Below are positions 25,037 through 33,664 of a DNA stretch of 64,000 nucleotides, piece by piece. The notes beneath the pieces are model-generated. The model saw only the letters and a program-made list of their open reading frames with translations. It was not told the DNA's origin and did not search any database. The stretch spans positions 62,001-126,000 of the forward strand of contig NZ_JAIMIB010000003.1 of the NCBI RefSeq assembly GCF_019966515.1. The letters are read 5' to 3'. Positions within the stretch are counted from its first letter, which is position 1, and each line of letters starts with the position of its first letter. Made by a program: the position numbers and the translations under genes. Origin of the DNA: Roseovarius aestuarii (lineage in GTDB: Bacteria > Pseudomonadota > Alphaproteobacteria > Rhodobacterales > Rhodobacteraceae).

Positions 25037-27445
25037 ATGAATGCGACAGCCCGTGTTGTTGTAATCGGGGGCGGCGTGGTTGGCTGCTCAATCCTCTATC
25101 ATCTGGCCAAAAACGGCTGGACCGATGTGATATTGCTGGAACGACAGGAACTGACATCGGGCTCAAGCTGGCATGCGGCGGGCGGGCTTTTTACCGTGGT
25201 CCGGCCCAATTCAGCCGCGGAAATGCACCGCTACACGTTTCAGATCTACCGCACGCTTGAGGAAGAAAGCGGCCAGCCCTGCGGGTTCCATTTCACCGGT
25301 GGAATCAACATTTGCAGGACGCAGGAAGAGATTGATAGCAACGCGATGATGCAGAGCGCCTGCCGACGGCTGGGCATCGAGGGGCATTTCATCTCGCTTG
25401 ATGAGGCTAAGGAAAAAGCCCCCATTCTGGACACCGAGCACATGATCGGGGCTTTCTGGGAGGATGAGGGCGGTCATGTCGATCCGGCCTCGGCGACGCA
25501 GGCTTTTGCCGCTGCCGCCCGTCAGATGGGAGCGACGATCCACCGCCACACCCCGGTGACGGCAACGCGGCAGCGGGCAGACGGAAGCTGGGACGTGGTG
25601 ACCGGCAGCGGCACCATCCATGCGGAATTCGTCGTCAACGCGGCGGGCCTTTGGGGCCGCGAAGTTGGCCGAATGGCCGGGGTGGAACTGCCGCTGATGC
25701 CGGTCGAGCACCATTATCTGGTGACCGAATCGATCCCGCTGATCGAAAACCTCGGCTTTGAACTGCCGCAGATCAACGACAATGAGACCGGTTGCTATGC
25801 GCGGCAGGAAGGCGTGGGGCTGTTGCTTGGGGCCTATGAGGACAAGATGCGGCATTGGGCCAAGGACGGTACACCCGCCGATTTCGGCCATGAGCTCTTG
25901 CCCGACGATCTGTCCTGCATGGAATGGAATTTCGAGAAATCGGTCGAGATCATGCCCTGCCTTGCCGAAGCGGGCGTGAAGCGGGTGATCAATGGCCCGA
26001 TGATCTTTTCGCCTGATCTGAGTCCGCTGATCGGTCCGCACCCGGCCTTGCGCAACTATTTCTGCGCTAATGGGGTGATGGCGGGGTTCAATCAGGGCGC
26101 GGGGATCGGTCGGGTGATCTCGGAATGGATCATCGGGGGCGAGCCTGAAATTGACATCTTCAACTGGGATGTGGCGCGGTTCGGCGATTGGGCGGACAAG
26201 AAATACACCGAGGAAATGACCCGGTATTTCTATGAACACCGGTCCGAGAAGATCTTTCCCTATCAGAGTTTTGATGCGGCCCGCCCACAGTGCAAGAATC
26301 CGGTTTATGACCGGCAGGCCGAGGCCGGGGCGGTGTTTGGCACCGGGTTTGGCGGCGAACATGCCACGTGGTTCGCACCCGTGGAAACCAAGGCTTGCGA
26401 CAGCCTGACCTATCGCCAGCCGAACTGGTGGCAGCCGGTGGCGGATGAGGGTAAGCGTGTGCGTAACGCGGTGGGGCTTTTTGATTTCTCTGACATGGCC
26501 AAGTTCGAAGTGACCGGCACCAGGGCAGAAGACTGGCTGAACCGGATCATGACCAACCGGATGCCGAAACCGGGCCGCATGTGCCTGAGCGCGATGCTGT
26601 CCGACAAGGGCCGGATGCTGGGCGACTTCACGATTTCGAACCTCGGAAACCGGTTTCTGGTCATAGGCTCCTACGCGATGCAACTGGCTTTCATGCGGCA
26701 TTTCGCGAAATACCTGCCCACCGACGGGGTCAGCCTGCGGAACGTGTCCGACGCGCTGGCTGGTCTGCATATTGCCGGGCCAAACGCGCAGGCCCTGATC
26801 AGCAAGCTTGCCGATCACGAGATGGACAGCGCGCATTTCCGGTTTCTCGACGTGGCCGACATGAGTGTCGCCGGGGTCACGGGTGTCACGACCTTCCGGG
26901 TCTCGTATACTGGTGAGACCGGGTATGAGATGTATATGCCGCGTGACCGTCAGCTTGCCCTTTATGACGCGCTGCGCCGTGAGGGCGAAAGCTTCGATCT
27001 GGCGCTGGCCGGTCTACGCAGCCTGATGATGCTGCGGCTGGAAAAGAGCTTTCCGGCCTGGGGCACGGAACTTAGCCCTGACTATCTCGCCCATGAATGC
27101 GGGATGATGCACCATGTGAAAACTGACAAGGGGGATTTCGTCGGACGCGATGCCGTTATGGCCTATGGCGCGGCGCAGGAACGCCCGGCGACCTTCACCG
27201 TGGAGGCGGGAGACTGCGCAATCTGGGGCGATGAAGCGGTGTTTCTGGACGGCGAACCGGTGGGATATGTTTCCTCCGGTGGCTGGGGGCCAGAGGTCGG
27301 CAAGCATATCGCGCTTGGGTATGTGCCGCCCGATGTCTATCGTGAGGGGGGCGATTATGCGGTGGAAATCCTGGGGCAGTTGCGCCCGGCGCAACTCTGC
27401 CCTGCGCCGTTATATGACCCCGATGGCGCCCGGATGCGAAGCTGA
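25037..27445 (+). CDS. FAD oxidoreductase-aminomethyltransferase (dimethylglycine/sarcosine dehydrogenase-like)
   Basis: A 802-residue two-part enzyme. The N-terminal DAO domain has VVVIGGGVVGCSILYHLAK and SSWHAAGGLF, whose His46 matches the residue that binds FAD covalently in the family. The C-terminal GcvT-like half (about 460-790) contains FDFSDMAKFEVTG, MLSDKGRMLGDF and RLEKSFPAWGTELSPDY. Family members oxidise an N-methyl group and pass it to tetrahydrofolate as methylene-THF. The electron acceptor is usually ETF. It follows the transporter genes in one operon and would take the tertiary-to-secondary amine step; the exact amine is unknown. Confidence 0.9.
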   Translation: MNATARVVVIGGGVVGCSILYHLAKNGWTDVILLERQELTSGSSWHAAGGLFTVVRPNSAAEMHRYTFQIYRTLEEESGQPCGFHFTGGINICRTQEEIDSNAMMQSACRRLGIEGHFISLDEAKEKAPILDTEHMIGAFWEDEGGHVDPASATQAFAAAARQMGATIHRHTPVTATRQRADGSWDVVTGSGTIHAEFVVNAAGLWGREVGRMAGVELPLMPVEHHYLVTESIPLIENLGFELPQINDNETGCYARQEGVGLLLGAYEDKMRHWAKDGTPADFGHELLPDDLSCMEWNFEKSVEIMPCLAEAGVKRVINGPMIFSPDLSPLIGPHPALRNYFCANGVMAGFNQGAGIGRVISEWIIGGEPEIDIFNWDVARFGDWADKKYTEEMTRYFYEHRSEKIFPYQSFDAARPQCKNPVYDRQAEAGAVFGTGFGGEHATWFAPVETKACDSLTYRQPNWWQPVADEGKRVRNAVGLFDFSDMAKFEVTGTRAEDWLNRIMTNRMPKPGRMCLSAMLSDKGRMLGDFTISNLGNRFLVIGSYAMQLAFMRHFAKYLPTDGVSLRNVSDALAGLHIAGPNAQALISKLADHEMDSAHFRFLDVADMSVAGVTGVTTFRVSYTGETGYEMYMPRDRQLALYDALRREGESFDLALAGLRSLMMLRLEKSFPAWGTELSPDYLAHECGMMHHVKTDKGDFVGRDAVMAYGAAQERPATFTVEAGDCAIWGDEAVFLDGEPVGYVSSGGWGPEVGKHIALGYVPPDVYREGGDYAVEILGQLRPAQLCPAPLYDPDGARMRS

Positions 27446-27461
27446 GGAAATAGGAGGCATC

Positions 27462-28211
27462 ATGATCGTTACCGGTGGACATTCTTATCAGGGCTACAGC
27501 GTCGGCATCCTGATGTTCGACAACAAGCGATTTCCCATGCCGCCCGGCGACGTGGGCAACGCGACCAGCTATCCGTTTCCAGTCCTTCTGCGCCAGATCG
27601 AGGGGCTTGAGGATAATCCGTACCCGCCGCTAACCGGGGCAGATGGCAGCTATACGCCCGAGGTTCAGCTATGCATCGATGCGGCCGTTCGGATGGAGCG
27701 TGACGGCGTGCGCGCGATCGCGATGTGTTGTGGCTTTTTCTCGCTGATCCAGCCGGTTCTGGCGCAGCATGTCAGCATCCCGGTGATGACATCGCCGCTG
27801 ATGATGATCCCGGTCATTCAGCAGATGATCCGCCCGGACCAGAGTGTATTGGTTGTTACTGCAGCCGCCAAGCTGTTGTCGAACGAGTTCTTTACCGCCG
27901 TCGGTGCGGATCTGGGCCACAGGACCACGCTGGCCGGGCTGGACGATTCAAAGGTCTTTAACGCCATGTGCATGGGAGGCACAGCCATCAGTTTTGACCG
28001 GGAGGAGCTGCAAAAAGATGTCCTGGATGCCATAACCGAGGCGCGCGAGCGAGACCCCAATGTCGGGGCCGTTCTGTTGGAATGCACCAGCCTGCCGCCT
28101 TTTGCCGAAGATGTGCGGCACGCGACCGGTCTGCCGGTATTTGATTTCATAGCCTGTGTGGAGTGGATGCACCGATCCGTCGTGCCGAAGCGTTACACGG
28201 GCTATATCTGA
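27462..28211 (+). CDS. Asp/Glu/hydantoin racemase superfamily protein
   Basis: A 249-residue protein. Two cysteines in comparable positions, MCCGFF (about residue 89) and LLECTSLPPF (about 205), match the paired catalytic Cys of the aspartate/glutamate racemase superfamily, which also includes hydantoin racemase, maleate isomerase and arylmalonate decarboxylase. ATG 27462 follows GGAGG. It sits between the flavoenzyme and the second MttB-like gene, 16 nt after the former. Which of the superfamily reactions it performs is not evident; racemisation of a demethylated amino acid is one possibility. Confidence 0.8.
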   Translation: MIVTGGHSYQGYSVGILMFDNKRFPMPPGDVGNATSYPFPVLLRQIEGLEDNPYPPLTGADGSYTPEVQLCIDAAVRMERDGVRAIAMCCGFFSLIQPVLAQHVSIPVMTSPLMMIPVIQQMIRPDQSVLVVTAAAKLLSNEFFTAVGADLGHRTTLAGLDDSKVFNAMCMGGTAISFDREELQKDVLDAITEARERDPNVGAVLLECTSLPPFAEDVRHATGLPVFDFIACVEWMHRSVVPKRYTGYI

Positions 28212-28227
28212 GTTGGGAGGGAATCCA

Positions 28228-28356
28228 ATGCACAGCGTTTTTGCGGTGATCGGTGAAGAGACCTGGGCAGGCGGGGTGACGGACATGCCGTCCGATCCCA
28301 TGTCAATTCAGGAGAAAATAAATGTCCCGTCGCCGCACCCCCCGCAAACCCCGTGA
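28228..28356 (+). CDS. Possible 42-residue leader/small ORF
   Basis: An ATG at 28228 preceded by GGGAGGG opens a 42-codon frame that overlaps the start of the next MttB-like gene by 35 nt in another frame. It has no recognisable domain. It could be a translational coupler or simply noise in a 110-nt gap. Confidence 0.2.
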   Translation: MHSVFAVIGEETWAGGVTDMPSDPMSIQEKINVPSPHPPQTP

Positions 28357-29830
28357 CACCGGTCTTGCCCAAAGACCCTTTGGCGAAGTGCGAAACCCGC
28401 TCCGCCCGACCGAGCTGATCTCGGCCGATCAGATCGAAACCATTCATCAGGCCAGCCTGCGGGTGCTGCGCGACATCGGTCTCAAGGTCGATAGCGCAGT
28501 GGCGCGCCAACTTCTGGCACGGGCTGGTGCGGATGTGGATGGCGATCGTGTCCGGTTTGACCCGGCCATAGTCGAAGAGATGTTGATCGGGCTGCCATCG
28601 GAATTCACGATCCATGCCCGAAATCCGGAAAAATCCGTGACGGTCGGCGGCAATTCCCTGACCTTCGCCACCGTTTGCGGGCCCTCCTTCGTCTCGGACC
28701 TCGACCGCGGCCGCCGGGCGGGCACGCTTGAGGATATGCGGAATTTCGTCAAGCTATCGGCCTCGCTCAACATTTTCCACCACGAGGGCGGGGCCGGGTG
28801 CGAACCGCTGGAACTGCCGCCCGAGACCCGGCATCTGGACATGATGCTGGCGCAGACGACCTTGTGCGACAAGGGTTGGCAACCGTGCTGGATGAACACC
28901 GCCGAGCGCGCGCGCGATTGCATCGAAATGGCCAAGATCGCGCTTGGGACTGATGAGGACGGCTTGCGTATGCGTCCCGGCATCCTTGGCGGGGTTAATA
29001 CCAACTCTCCACTGCTTTTCGATGACGGGCAGGCCGAGGCGGTGATCGAGTTCGCCCGCGCCGGGCAGCCCGTGCATATCACCCCCTTTACCCTTGCAGG
29101 CGCGATGAGCCCGGCCACCGTTGGCGGCTCGCTCGTGCAGCAGAACGCCGAGGCATTGGCCGGTATCGTATTGGGCCAGGCGGCAAGCCGCGGGGCGCCG
29201 GTGTTTTACGGGCATTTCACGTCGAATGTGGACATGAAAACCGGCTCACCGGCCTTTGGCACGCCCGAATATGCGCAGTCGGTCATTATCTCGGGCCAGA
29301 TGGCACGGCGTTACGGTATTCCGATCAGATCGTCCAACACCACGGCGGCGGCCTGCGTGGATGCACAGGCCACCTACGAATCCGACATGTCGATCAATGC
29401 CTGCGTTCAGGGCCATATCAATGTGATGATGCATGCGGGCGGATGGCTTGAAGGTGGGCTGACCTGTTCGTTCGAAAAACTGATCCTTGATGCCGAGCTT
29501 TTGCAGATGCAGGCAGCGTTTCTTGACCCTATCGACCTGAGTGAGGATGCGCTTGGGCTGGACGCTATGGCCGAGGCCGGTCCGGGTGGCCATTTCTTTG
29601 GCACGGCACACACGCTCGCCCGGTATGAGACGGCGTTCTACAGCCCGATTCTGTCGGACTGGCGCAATTTTGAAACCTGGCAGGAGGATGGTGCCAGGAC
29701 CGCAACCCAACGCGCAAACATAATCTGGAAGCAATTGCTGCGTGACTACGAAAAGCCACCAATTGATCCGGCTATCGAAGAAGAGCTCGGGGCCTATGTC
29801 GCCCGGCGAAAAGAGGAGATCTGTGGGTGA
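28322..29830 (+). CDS. MttB-like (COG5598) methyltransferase, copy 2
   Basis: A 502-residue paralogue of the protein at 17441. It shares the basic N terminus and the segments LRDIGLKVDSAVARQLL, LTFATVCGPSFVSDLDRG, RPGILGGVNTNSPLLFDDG, FGTPEYAQSVIISGQMARRYG and a terminal HTLARYETAFYSPILSDW. In the family this TIM barrel methylates a corrinoid from a quaternary amine. No in-frame amber codon and no partner corrinoid gene are visible. It lies between the racemase-like gene and the ammonia-lyase homologue, whose start overlaps its stop by 1 nt. Confidence 0.87.
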   Translation: MSRRRTPRKPRDTGLAQRPFGEVRNPLRPTELISADQIETIHQASLRVLRDIGLKVDSAVARQLLARAGADVDGDRVRFDPAIVEEMLIGLPSEFTIHARNPEKSVTVGGNSLTFATVCGPSFVSDLDRGRRAGTLEDMRNFVKLSASLNIFHHEGGAGCEPLELPPETRHLDMMLAQTTLCDKGWQPCWMNTAERARDCIEMAKIALGTDEDGLRMRPGILGGVNTNSPLLFDDGQAEAVIEFARAGQPVHITPFTLAGAMSPATVGGSLVQQNAEALAGIVLGQAASRGAPVFYGHFTSNVDMKTGSPAFGTPEYAQSVIISGQMARRYGIPIRSSNTTAAACVDAQATYESDMSINACVQGHINVMMHAGGWLEGGLTCSFEKLILDAELLQMQAAFLDPIDLSEDALGLDAMAEAGPGGHFFGTAHTLARYETAFYSPILSDWRNFETWQEDGARTATQRANIIWKQLLRDYEKPPIDPAIEEELGAYVARRKEEICG

Positions 29831-31317
29831 TGAATGGCGCGGGCATGCTCCTGCTCGATGGCGAAAACCTGACACTCGACGCGCTTGCAAAGATCGCGTT
29901 GAACGACGGTGACCTCGATCTGACAAAGAGCGCATGGGATCGGGTAAGGAAAGGCCGTGATATTGTTGATGCGGCGATGCAGGGTGGCAAAGCCTTCTAT
30001 GGTATCAACACCGGCGTCGGCTCCCAAAAGGACCGGCGATTGCAGGCCGAGGAAATCGAGGCGTTCAACGCTGCGGTAATCGTCTCGGAATCGACCAATT
30101 TGCCGGGCCCGTCCTTTGAAGAAGAGGTTGTCCGGGCCGCCCTTGTCGTCTTGCTGAACAATGCCGCGACCGGAAGACTGGGCATTCGGCCGGAATTGGT
30201 GCACCACATGCTGGGGTTCTTCCGAACCGGGCAGATGCCGGAAATCAGGCGCAATATCTCTGTCGGCGGGTCCGATCTTGGGCCACTGGCGCAACTGGCC
30301 CGGGCTTTTCTGGAGTCGCCGCAGGATCATCAAGGGGTGGGTTCGTTCCGGCTTGCGGCCAAGGAAGCGGTGTCACTGATCAACAATAACAGCTTTGCCA
30401 TCGCCCACGGCGCGATTGTTTTAAACCAAGCAGCACATCTTCTTCGGGCCCATGATCTGGCCACCGCCGTATCGCTTGAGGCGCATCGGGGAAACCTGTC
30501 CTATCTGCGTCCGGAAATGGCCGCGTGTTGCAGCAACGAGCATCAGGAACGCTCGTTCGAGGCGATCCGGAGGGCCCTTGCAGGATCACAGCTTTGGGCG
30601 CCGGAGAATTGGCGGGAATTGCACGACCCGCTCAGCTTTCGCTTTGCGATGCGGGTCCACGGGGCCGTAAATATGGCACATGACGCGGCGAGTCGGGCAT
30701 TTCAGGGTGATCTGAATTGTGTCTGTGACAACCCTGTTGTTTCCTTTGAACTGGGCGAGATCGTGACTGGCATTAACATGGACAGCACACCGCTGACCTG
30801 CACGATGGACATGCTGAGGCAGTCATTGGCCATGGCGGCCTCGACCAGTTTTGAGCGCGCGACGAGAGTGCAGAACCCTGCCCTGTCGGGTTTGCCAGCT
30901 GCCTTTGCCGATCCGGAACGGGCGGAAAGTGGCGTTCAGAACATGGTCATCCCCCATCTGACCGCGGCGCGGATGGCCGAGCTGCGCAGCCTTTCCGCGC
31001 CCGTCCTTCTTGAATGCCCATACGCGATTGTTGATGGCGTAATCGACGTCTCGGGCATGGCGCCATTGTCGGTTCAGCGGACGGAAGAGGTTTTGGACAT
31101 CGGCTGGTTGATCGTGGCCAGCGAGATCGTGATCGCCCTCTGGGCCATCAAACTGCGCGGCCTTCCAAGGGAAAGCCTTGGTGCCGGCGTGCGGAACGTC
31201 TACGATCAGGTGGGCCCGTTGTTGCCCATGGGGCGCGAAGGGCAATATATCTTCGATTTCTGCCCGGTTCTTGATGCCGTTAAAACATTGGTGACAGAGA
31301 CAGGTGATCCATGCTGA
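29830..31317 (+). CDS. Histidine-ammonia-lyase-fold protein without MIO triad; candidate amine or trimethylamine lyase
   Basis: A 495-residue HAL/PAL-family protein. Active-site Tyr57 (FYGINTGVG), the LINNNS loop and Arg in LSFRFAMRVHG match HAL. But the cofactor-forming Ala-Ser-Gly is absent: SVG is followed by Gly147-Ser148 and then DLGPLA, one residue short of SVGASGDLAPLA. MIO cannot form in the usual way. Ergothionase is, as I recall, a HAL homologue that eliminates trimethylamine without MIO, so a betaine lyase is plausible here; histidase is not. ATG 29830 overlaps the upstream stop; GTG 29827 is also possible. It is coupled to the next gene by a 7-nt overlap. Confidence 0.83.
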   Translation: MNGAGMLLLDGENLTLDALAKIALNDGDLDLTKSAWDRVRKGRDIVDAAMQGGKAFYGINTGVGSQKDRRLQAEEIEAFNAAVIVSESTNLPGPSFEEEVVRAALVVLLNNAATGRLGIRPELVHHMLGFFRTGQMPEIRRNISVGGSDLGPLAQLARAFLESPQDHQGVGSFRLAAKEAVSLINNNSFAIAHGAIVLNQAAHLLRAHDLATAVSLEAHRGNLSYLRPEMAACCSNEHQERSFEAIRRALAGSQLWAPENWRELHDPLSFRFAMRVHGAVNMAHDAASRAFQGDLNCVCDNPVVSFELGEIVTGINMDSTPLTCTMDMLRQSLAMAASTSFERATRVQNPALSGLPAAFADPERAESGVQNMVIPHLTAARMAELRSLSAPVLLECPYAIVDGVIDVSGMAPLSVQRTEEVLDIGWLIVASEIVIALWAIKLRGLPRESLGAGVRNVYDQVGPLLPMGREGQYIFDFCPVLDAVKTLVTETGDPC

Positions 31318-32327
31318 CTTTTGGCGCTGTACGATCCGCGTTCGATTTCGACAGCCCCGGCAAGCGAAGCGGCGCAATCGAGCTGGAACATTCGGACAAT
31401 CGGCATGCCTTCAGTGCGGTCTGCGTGCCGGTGGGGGTGATCTGCGGCGCGCCAGGCCCGACGGTGCTGCTGGCGGCGGGTAATCACGGCGACGAATACG
31501 AGGGCCAGGTCATCCTGCATCGGCTGATGCAGATGTTGGAACCTGAAAATCTGACGGGTCGCCTGATCCTGCTGCCCGCGTTGAATACACCCGCAGTACT
31601 GGATCGGGCACGTGTTTCCCCGTTGGATCAGGGCAATATGAACCGCAGCTTTCCGGGCTCGGCCGACGCGGGCCCCACTCAGGCGATTGCCGGATTTGTC
31701 GATGCACATCTGATTCCTCGGGCTGATGTCATTCTTGATTTCCACTCGGGCGGGTCGGCCACCCAGTATGTCGATTGCGGATTTCTGTGCATCGGACCCG
31801 ATGCGGCGCTGAACCGGGCCAATCTGGAACTGGCAAAGGTATTCGGCGCGCCGTTTGCCATGATCTGCCCGATCGACGGGGCAGGCGGGGATTTCGACAC
31901 GGCTGCGCATCAGCAGCAGACCCGGTTTCTGGCATGCGAGCTGGGTGGTCTAGGGCGGTTTTCCAAACACTCTTTCGAGATCGGTTTGCAGGCGACATTG
32001 CGGGTGCTGGCATATCTCGGTCTGATCGAGGGTGAAAAGGGTGCACCGGCAACACGTTTCATTGATATCGGCGATCGCAGCGTGCATGCGACGGCGCGAC
32101 ATCATGGGCTGGCCCAGATACATGTGCGTCTTGGAGATGCGGTTACCAAGGGCACGCATCTGGCCACCATCTACGATCTGCACAACTTTGGCTCTGTTCT
32201 GAATGAGCTCTATTCCGACCGTTCCGGCATCATCGCCGTGTGCCGGCGCAATCCCCTTGTCACACCTGGCGATCACCTATGCCTGATCGCGCCCGAGATA
32301 CCCACCGGCAAAGTATTGGATTTGTAA
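31311..32327 (+). CDS. Succinylglutamate desuccinylase/aspartoacylase family protein (DoeB-like)
   Basis: A 338-residue zinc deacylase. The zinc-binding GNHGDEYEG block (about 57-65) and the later DFHSGG (about 143) give the His-Glu-His ligands, and NMNRSFPG matches the substrate-carboxylate loop. The C-terminal part (about 245-335) resembles a small beta/lipoyl-like add-on also seen in DoeB, the N-acetyl-diaminobutyrate deacetylase of ectoine breakdown. No ectoine hydrolase is present, so ectoine is not the evident substrate. It is the last gene of the eight-gene operon; an N-acyl intermediate may be its target. Confidence 0.85.
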   Translation: MLTFGAVRSAFDFDSPGKRSGAIELEHSDNRHAFSAVCVPVGVICGAPGPTVLLAAGNHGDEYEGQVILHRLMQMLEPENLTGRLILLPALNTPAVLDRARVSPLDQGNMNRSFPGSADAGPTQAIAGFVDAHLIPRADVILDFHSGGSATQYVDCGFLCIGPDAALNRANLELAKVFGAPFAMICPIDGAGGDFDTAAHQQQTRFLACELGGLGRFSKHSFEIGLQATLRVLAYLGLIEGEKGAPATRFIDIGDRSVHATARHHGLAQIHVRLGDAVTKGTHLATIYDLHNFGSVLNELYSDRSGIIAVCRRNPLVTPGDHLCLIAPEIPTGKVLDL

Positions 32328-32377
32328 GTACAGCGCATTTTTCTTCTTGGACAAATAGGCGCAACGGTGTATCAAAA

Positions 32378-32389
32378 CTGTGATCACAG
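32378..32389. promoter_or_regulatory. GntR-type operator 3 (CTGTGATCACAG)
   Basis: An identical palindrome 23 nt upstream of the preferred start of the Rieske oxygenase gene, in the 85-nt gap after the upstream operon. Its closeness to the start suits repression by blocking transcription initiation or early elongation. Confidence 0.8.
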
Positions 32390-32412
32390 ATAGAATGCCT
32401 CGAGGTTTCTAC

Positions 32413-33564
32413 ATGTCCACCACCTATGCCAGCAATGTCGATGCGCTACGTCGGGAACTGACCGAGTTGAAATCCGTGAGCCGCGACGAAGCGCGCACCA
32501 TGCCGCCGGGCTTTTACACGTCGGATGACTTCCTTGAGCTCGAGAAAGAGCAGATATTCCGACGTGAGTGGATCTGCCTGGGTCATGTTGGTGAAGTCCC
32601 TGAGCCGGGCGATTTTTTTACGACGGAACTGGTCGGGGAACAGCTGCTTGTCTCGCGTGGTCAGGATGGCGAAATTTATGTCCTGTCCAATGTCTGCCGG
32701 CACCGCGGAAATCTTGTCGAAACCGCGCCAAACGGCAATCGCCGCAGCTTTGTCTGCCAGTATCATGCCTGGACATACGACACGGACGGACGCCTGAAAA
32801 CCGCGCCGCTGATGAAAAAGGCCAAGGCGTTCGATCAGAAGAAATGCAGCCTGCCGCAGCTGAACACCGAGATTTGGAACAATTTCATTTTCGTCAATCT
32901 CGATGGTATGGCCGACCCGCTGGCCGACCAACTCGACGGATTACAGGGCATTCTGCACAATTATCACCACGAATTACGCAACCTGCTTTTCACCGATGAG
33001 GCCGTCTGGAACACCAATTGGAAGAACCTGACCGAGAACTTCATGGAGGGATATCACCTCTTTTCCACCCATCCGAAGACGTTGCAGCCGATGACCCCCA
33101 CGCAACTGTGCCGCAAGGTGCCCGGTGAGGACCGTTGGACCGCCTATCGGTCCTACTATGATCCTGAATATCCCCCTCGGGGGCCCTTCCACGAAGACCT
33201 GACCGAAGATGAGCAGCGCAATTCGGTCCTGTTCAACGTCTTCCCCAGTTTCGTGGTGGCGGTTGCCGCGAACTACACACTCTACTTATGTCTGCGGCCC
33301 GCCGGTGCAGACAAGGTTGCAATCCGCTGGGGGATTTGCGGGCTGAAATCCGATCCGCAGGACCCTGAAGTTGTCGCCTATATCGACCTTTGCAAATCGT
33401 TCAACGTGGAGGATAAGGAAAAGCTGGAAACCCTGCAGAAAGCGCAGAACACCCGTTACTACCACAGCGGTCCTCTGGCGCCGGACGATCTTGAGGGTAC
33501 CATCTGGGATTTCCTGAACTACATGGGGCGCATGGTCGGGGCCGATCGCGAATTGGTCGAGTAA
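32413..33564 (+). CDS. Rieske oxygenase alpha subunit (glycine-betaine/stachydrine demethylase-like)
   Basis: A 383-residue oxygenase. Rieske ligands occur as CRHRG (about 98) and CQYHAW (about 119). The mononuclear iron site lies in NWKNLTENFMEGYHLFSTHP, with the bridging Glu and two His. This architecture is shared by GbcA, stachydrine demethylase and carnitine monooxygenase CntA, which attack quaternary N-methyl groups. ATG 32413 follows CGAGG; an upstream in-frame GTG would lie inside the operator. No ferredoxin reductase gene follows, so electrons must come from elsewhere. It probably performs the first oxidative demethylation. Confidence 0.87.
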   Translation: MSTTYASNVDALRRELTELKSVSRDEARTMPPGFYTSDDFLELEKEQIFRREWICLGHVGEVPEPGDFFTTELVGEQLLVSRGQDGEIYVLSNVCRHRGNLVETAPNGNRRSFVCQYHAWTYDTDGRLKTAPLMKKAKAFDQKKCSLPQLNTEIWNNFIFVNLDGMADPLADQLDGLQGILHNYHHELRNLLFTDEAVWNTNWKNLTENFMEGYHLFSTHPKTLQPMTPTQLCRKVPGEDRWTAYRSYYDPEYPPRGPFHEDLTEDEQRNSVLFNVFPSFVVAVAANYTLYLCLRPAGADKVAIRWGICGLKSDPQDPEVVAYIDLCKSFNVEDKEKLETLQKAQNTRYYHSGPLAPDDLEGTIWDFLNYMGRMVGADRELVE

Positions 33565-33664
33565 CATTCGGTCCGGAGCCTATTCAACTGGCACGCGATA
33601 CTCGTCTGCTTTCAATTTGGTAAGCGGCAATCGGTCGTCACGCTTTTCGGTGAGCGGCAATATT

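Noticed and set aside
25211..26836. 541-codon open frame opposite the DMGDH-like gene
   Set aside because: Shadow of the flavoprotein gene; no recognisable domain or ribosome-binding site.
17441..29830. Pyrrolysine-containing MttB genes
   Set aside because: Neither MttB-like frame contains an in-frame amber codon, and no pylS/pylT-like genes are seen.
29830..31317. Annotation as histidine ammonia-lyase (hutH)
   Set aside because: The MIO-forming Ala-Ser-Gly is missing and no other hut gene is present.
29830..32327. Firm assignment to ergothioneine degradation
   Set aside because: No thiourocanate hydratase or thiohydantoinase homologue is visible, so only the lyase resemblance supports it.
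33619..33661. Two 13-bp near-repeats (GGTAAGCGGCAAT / GGTGAGCGGCAAT) 30 bp apart
   Set aside because: They are too short and isolated to call a CRISPR, iteron or mobile-element end; nothing around supports a function.
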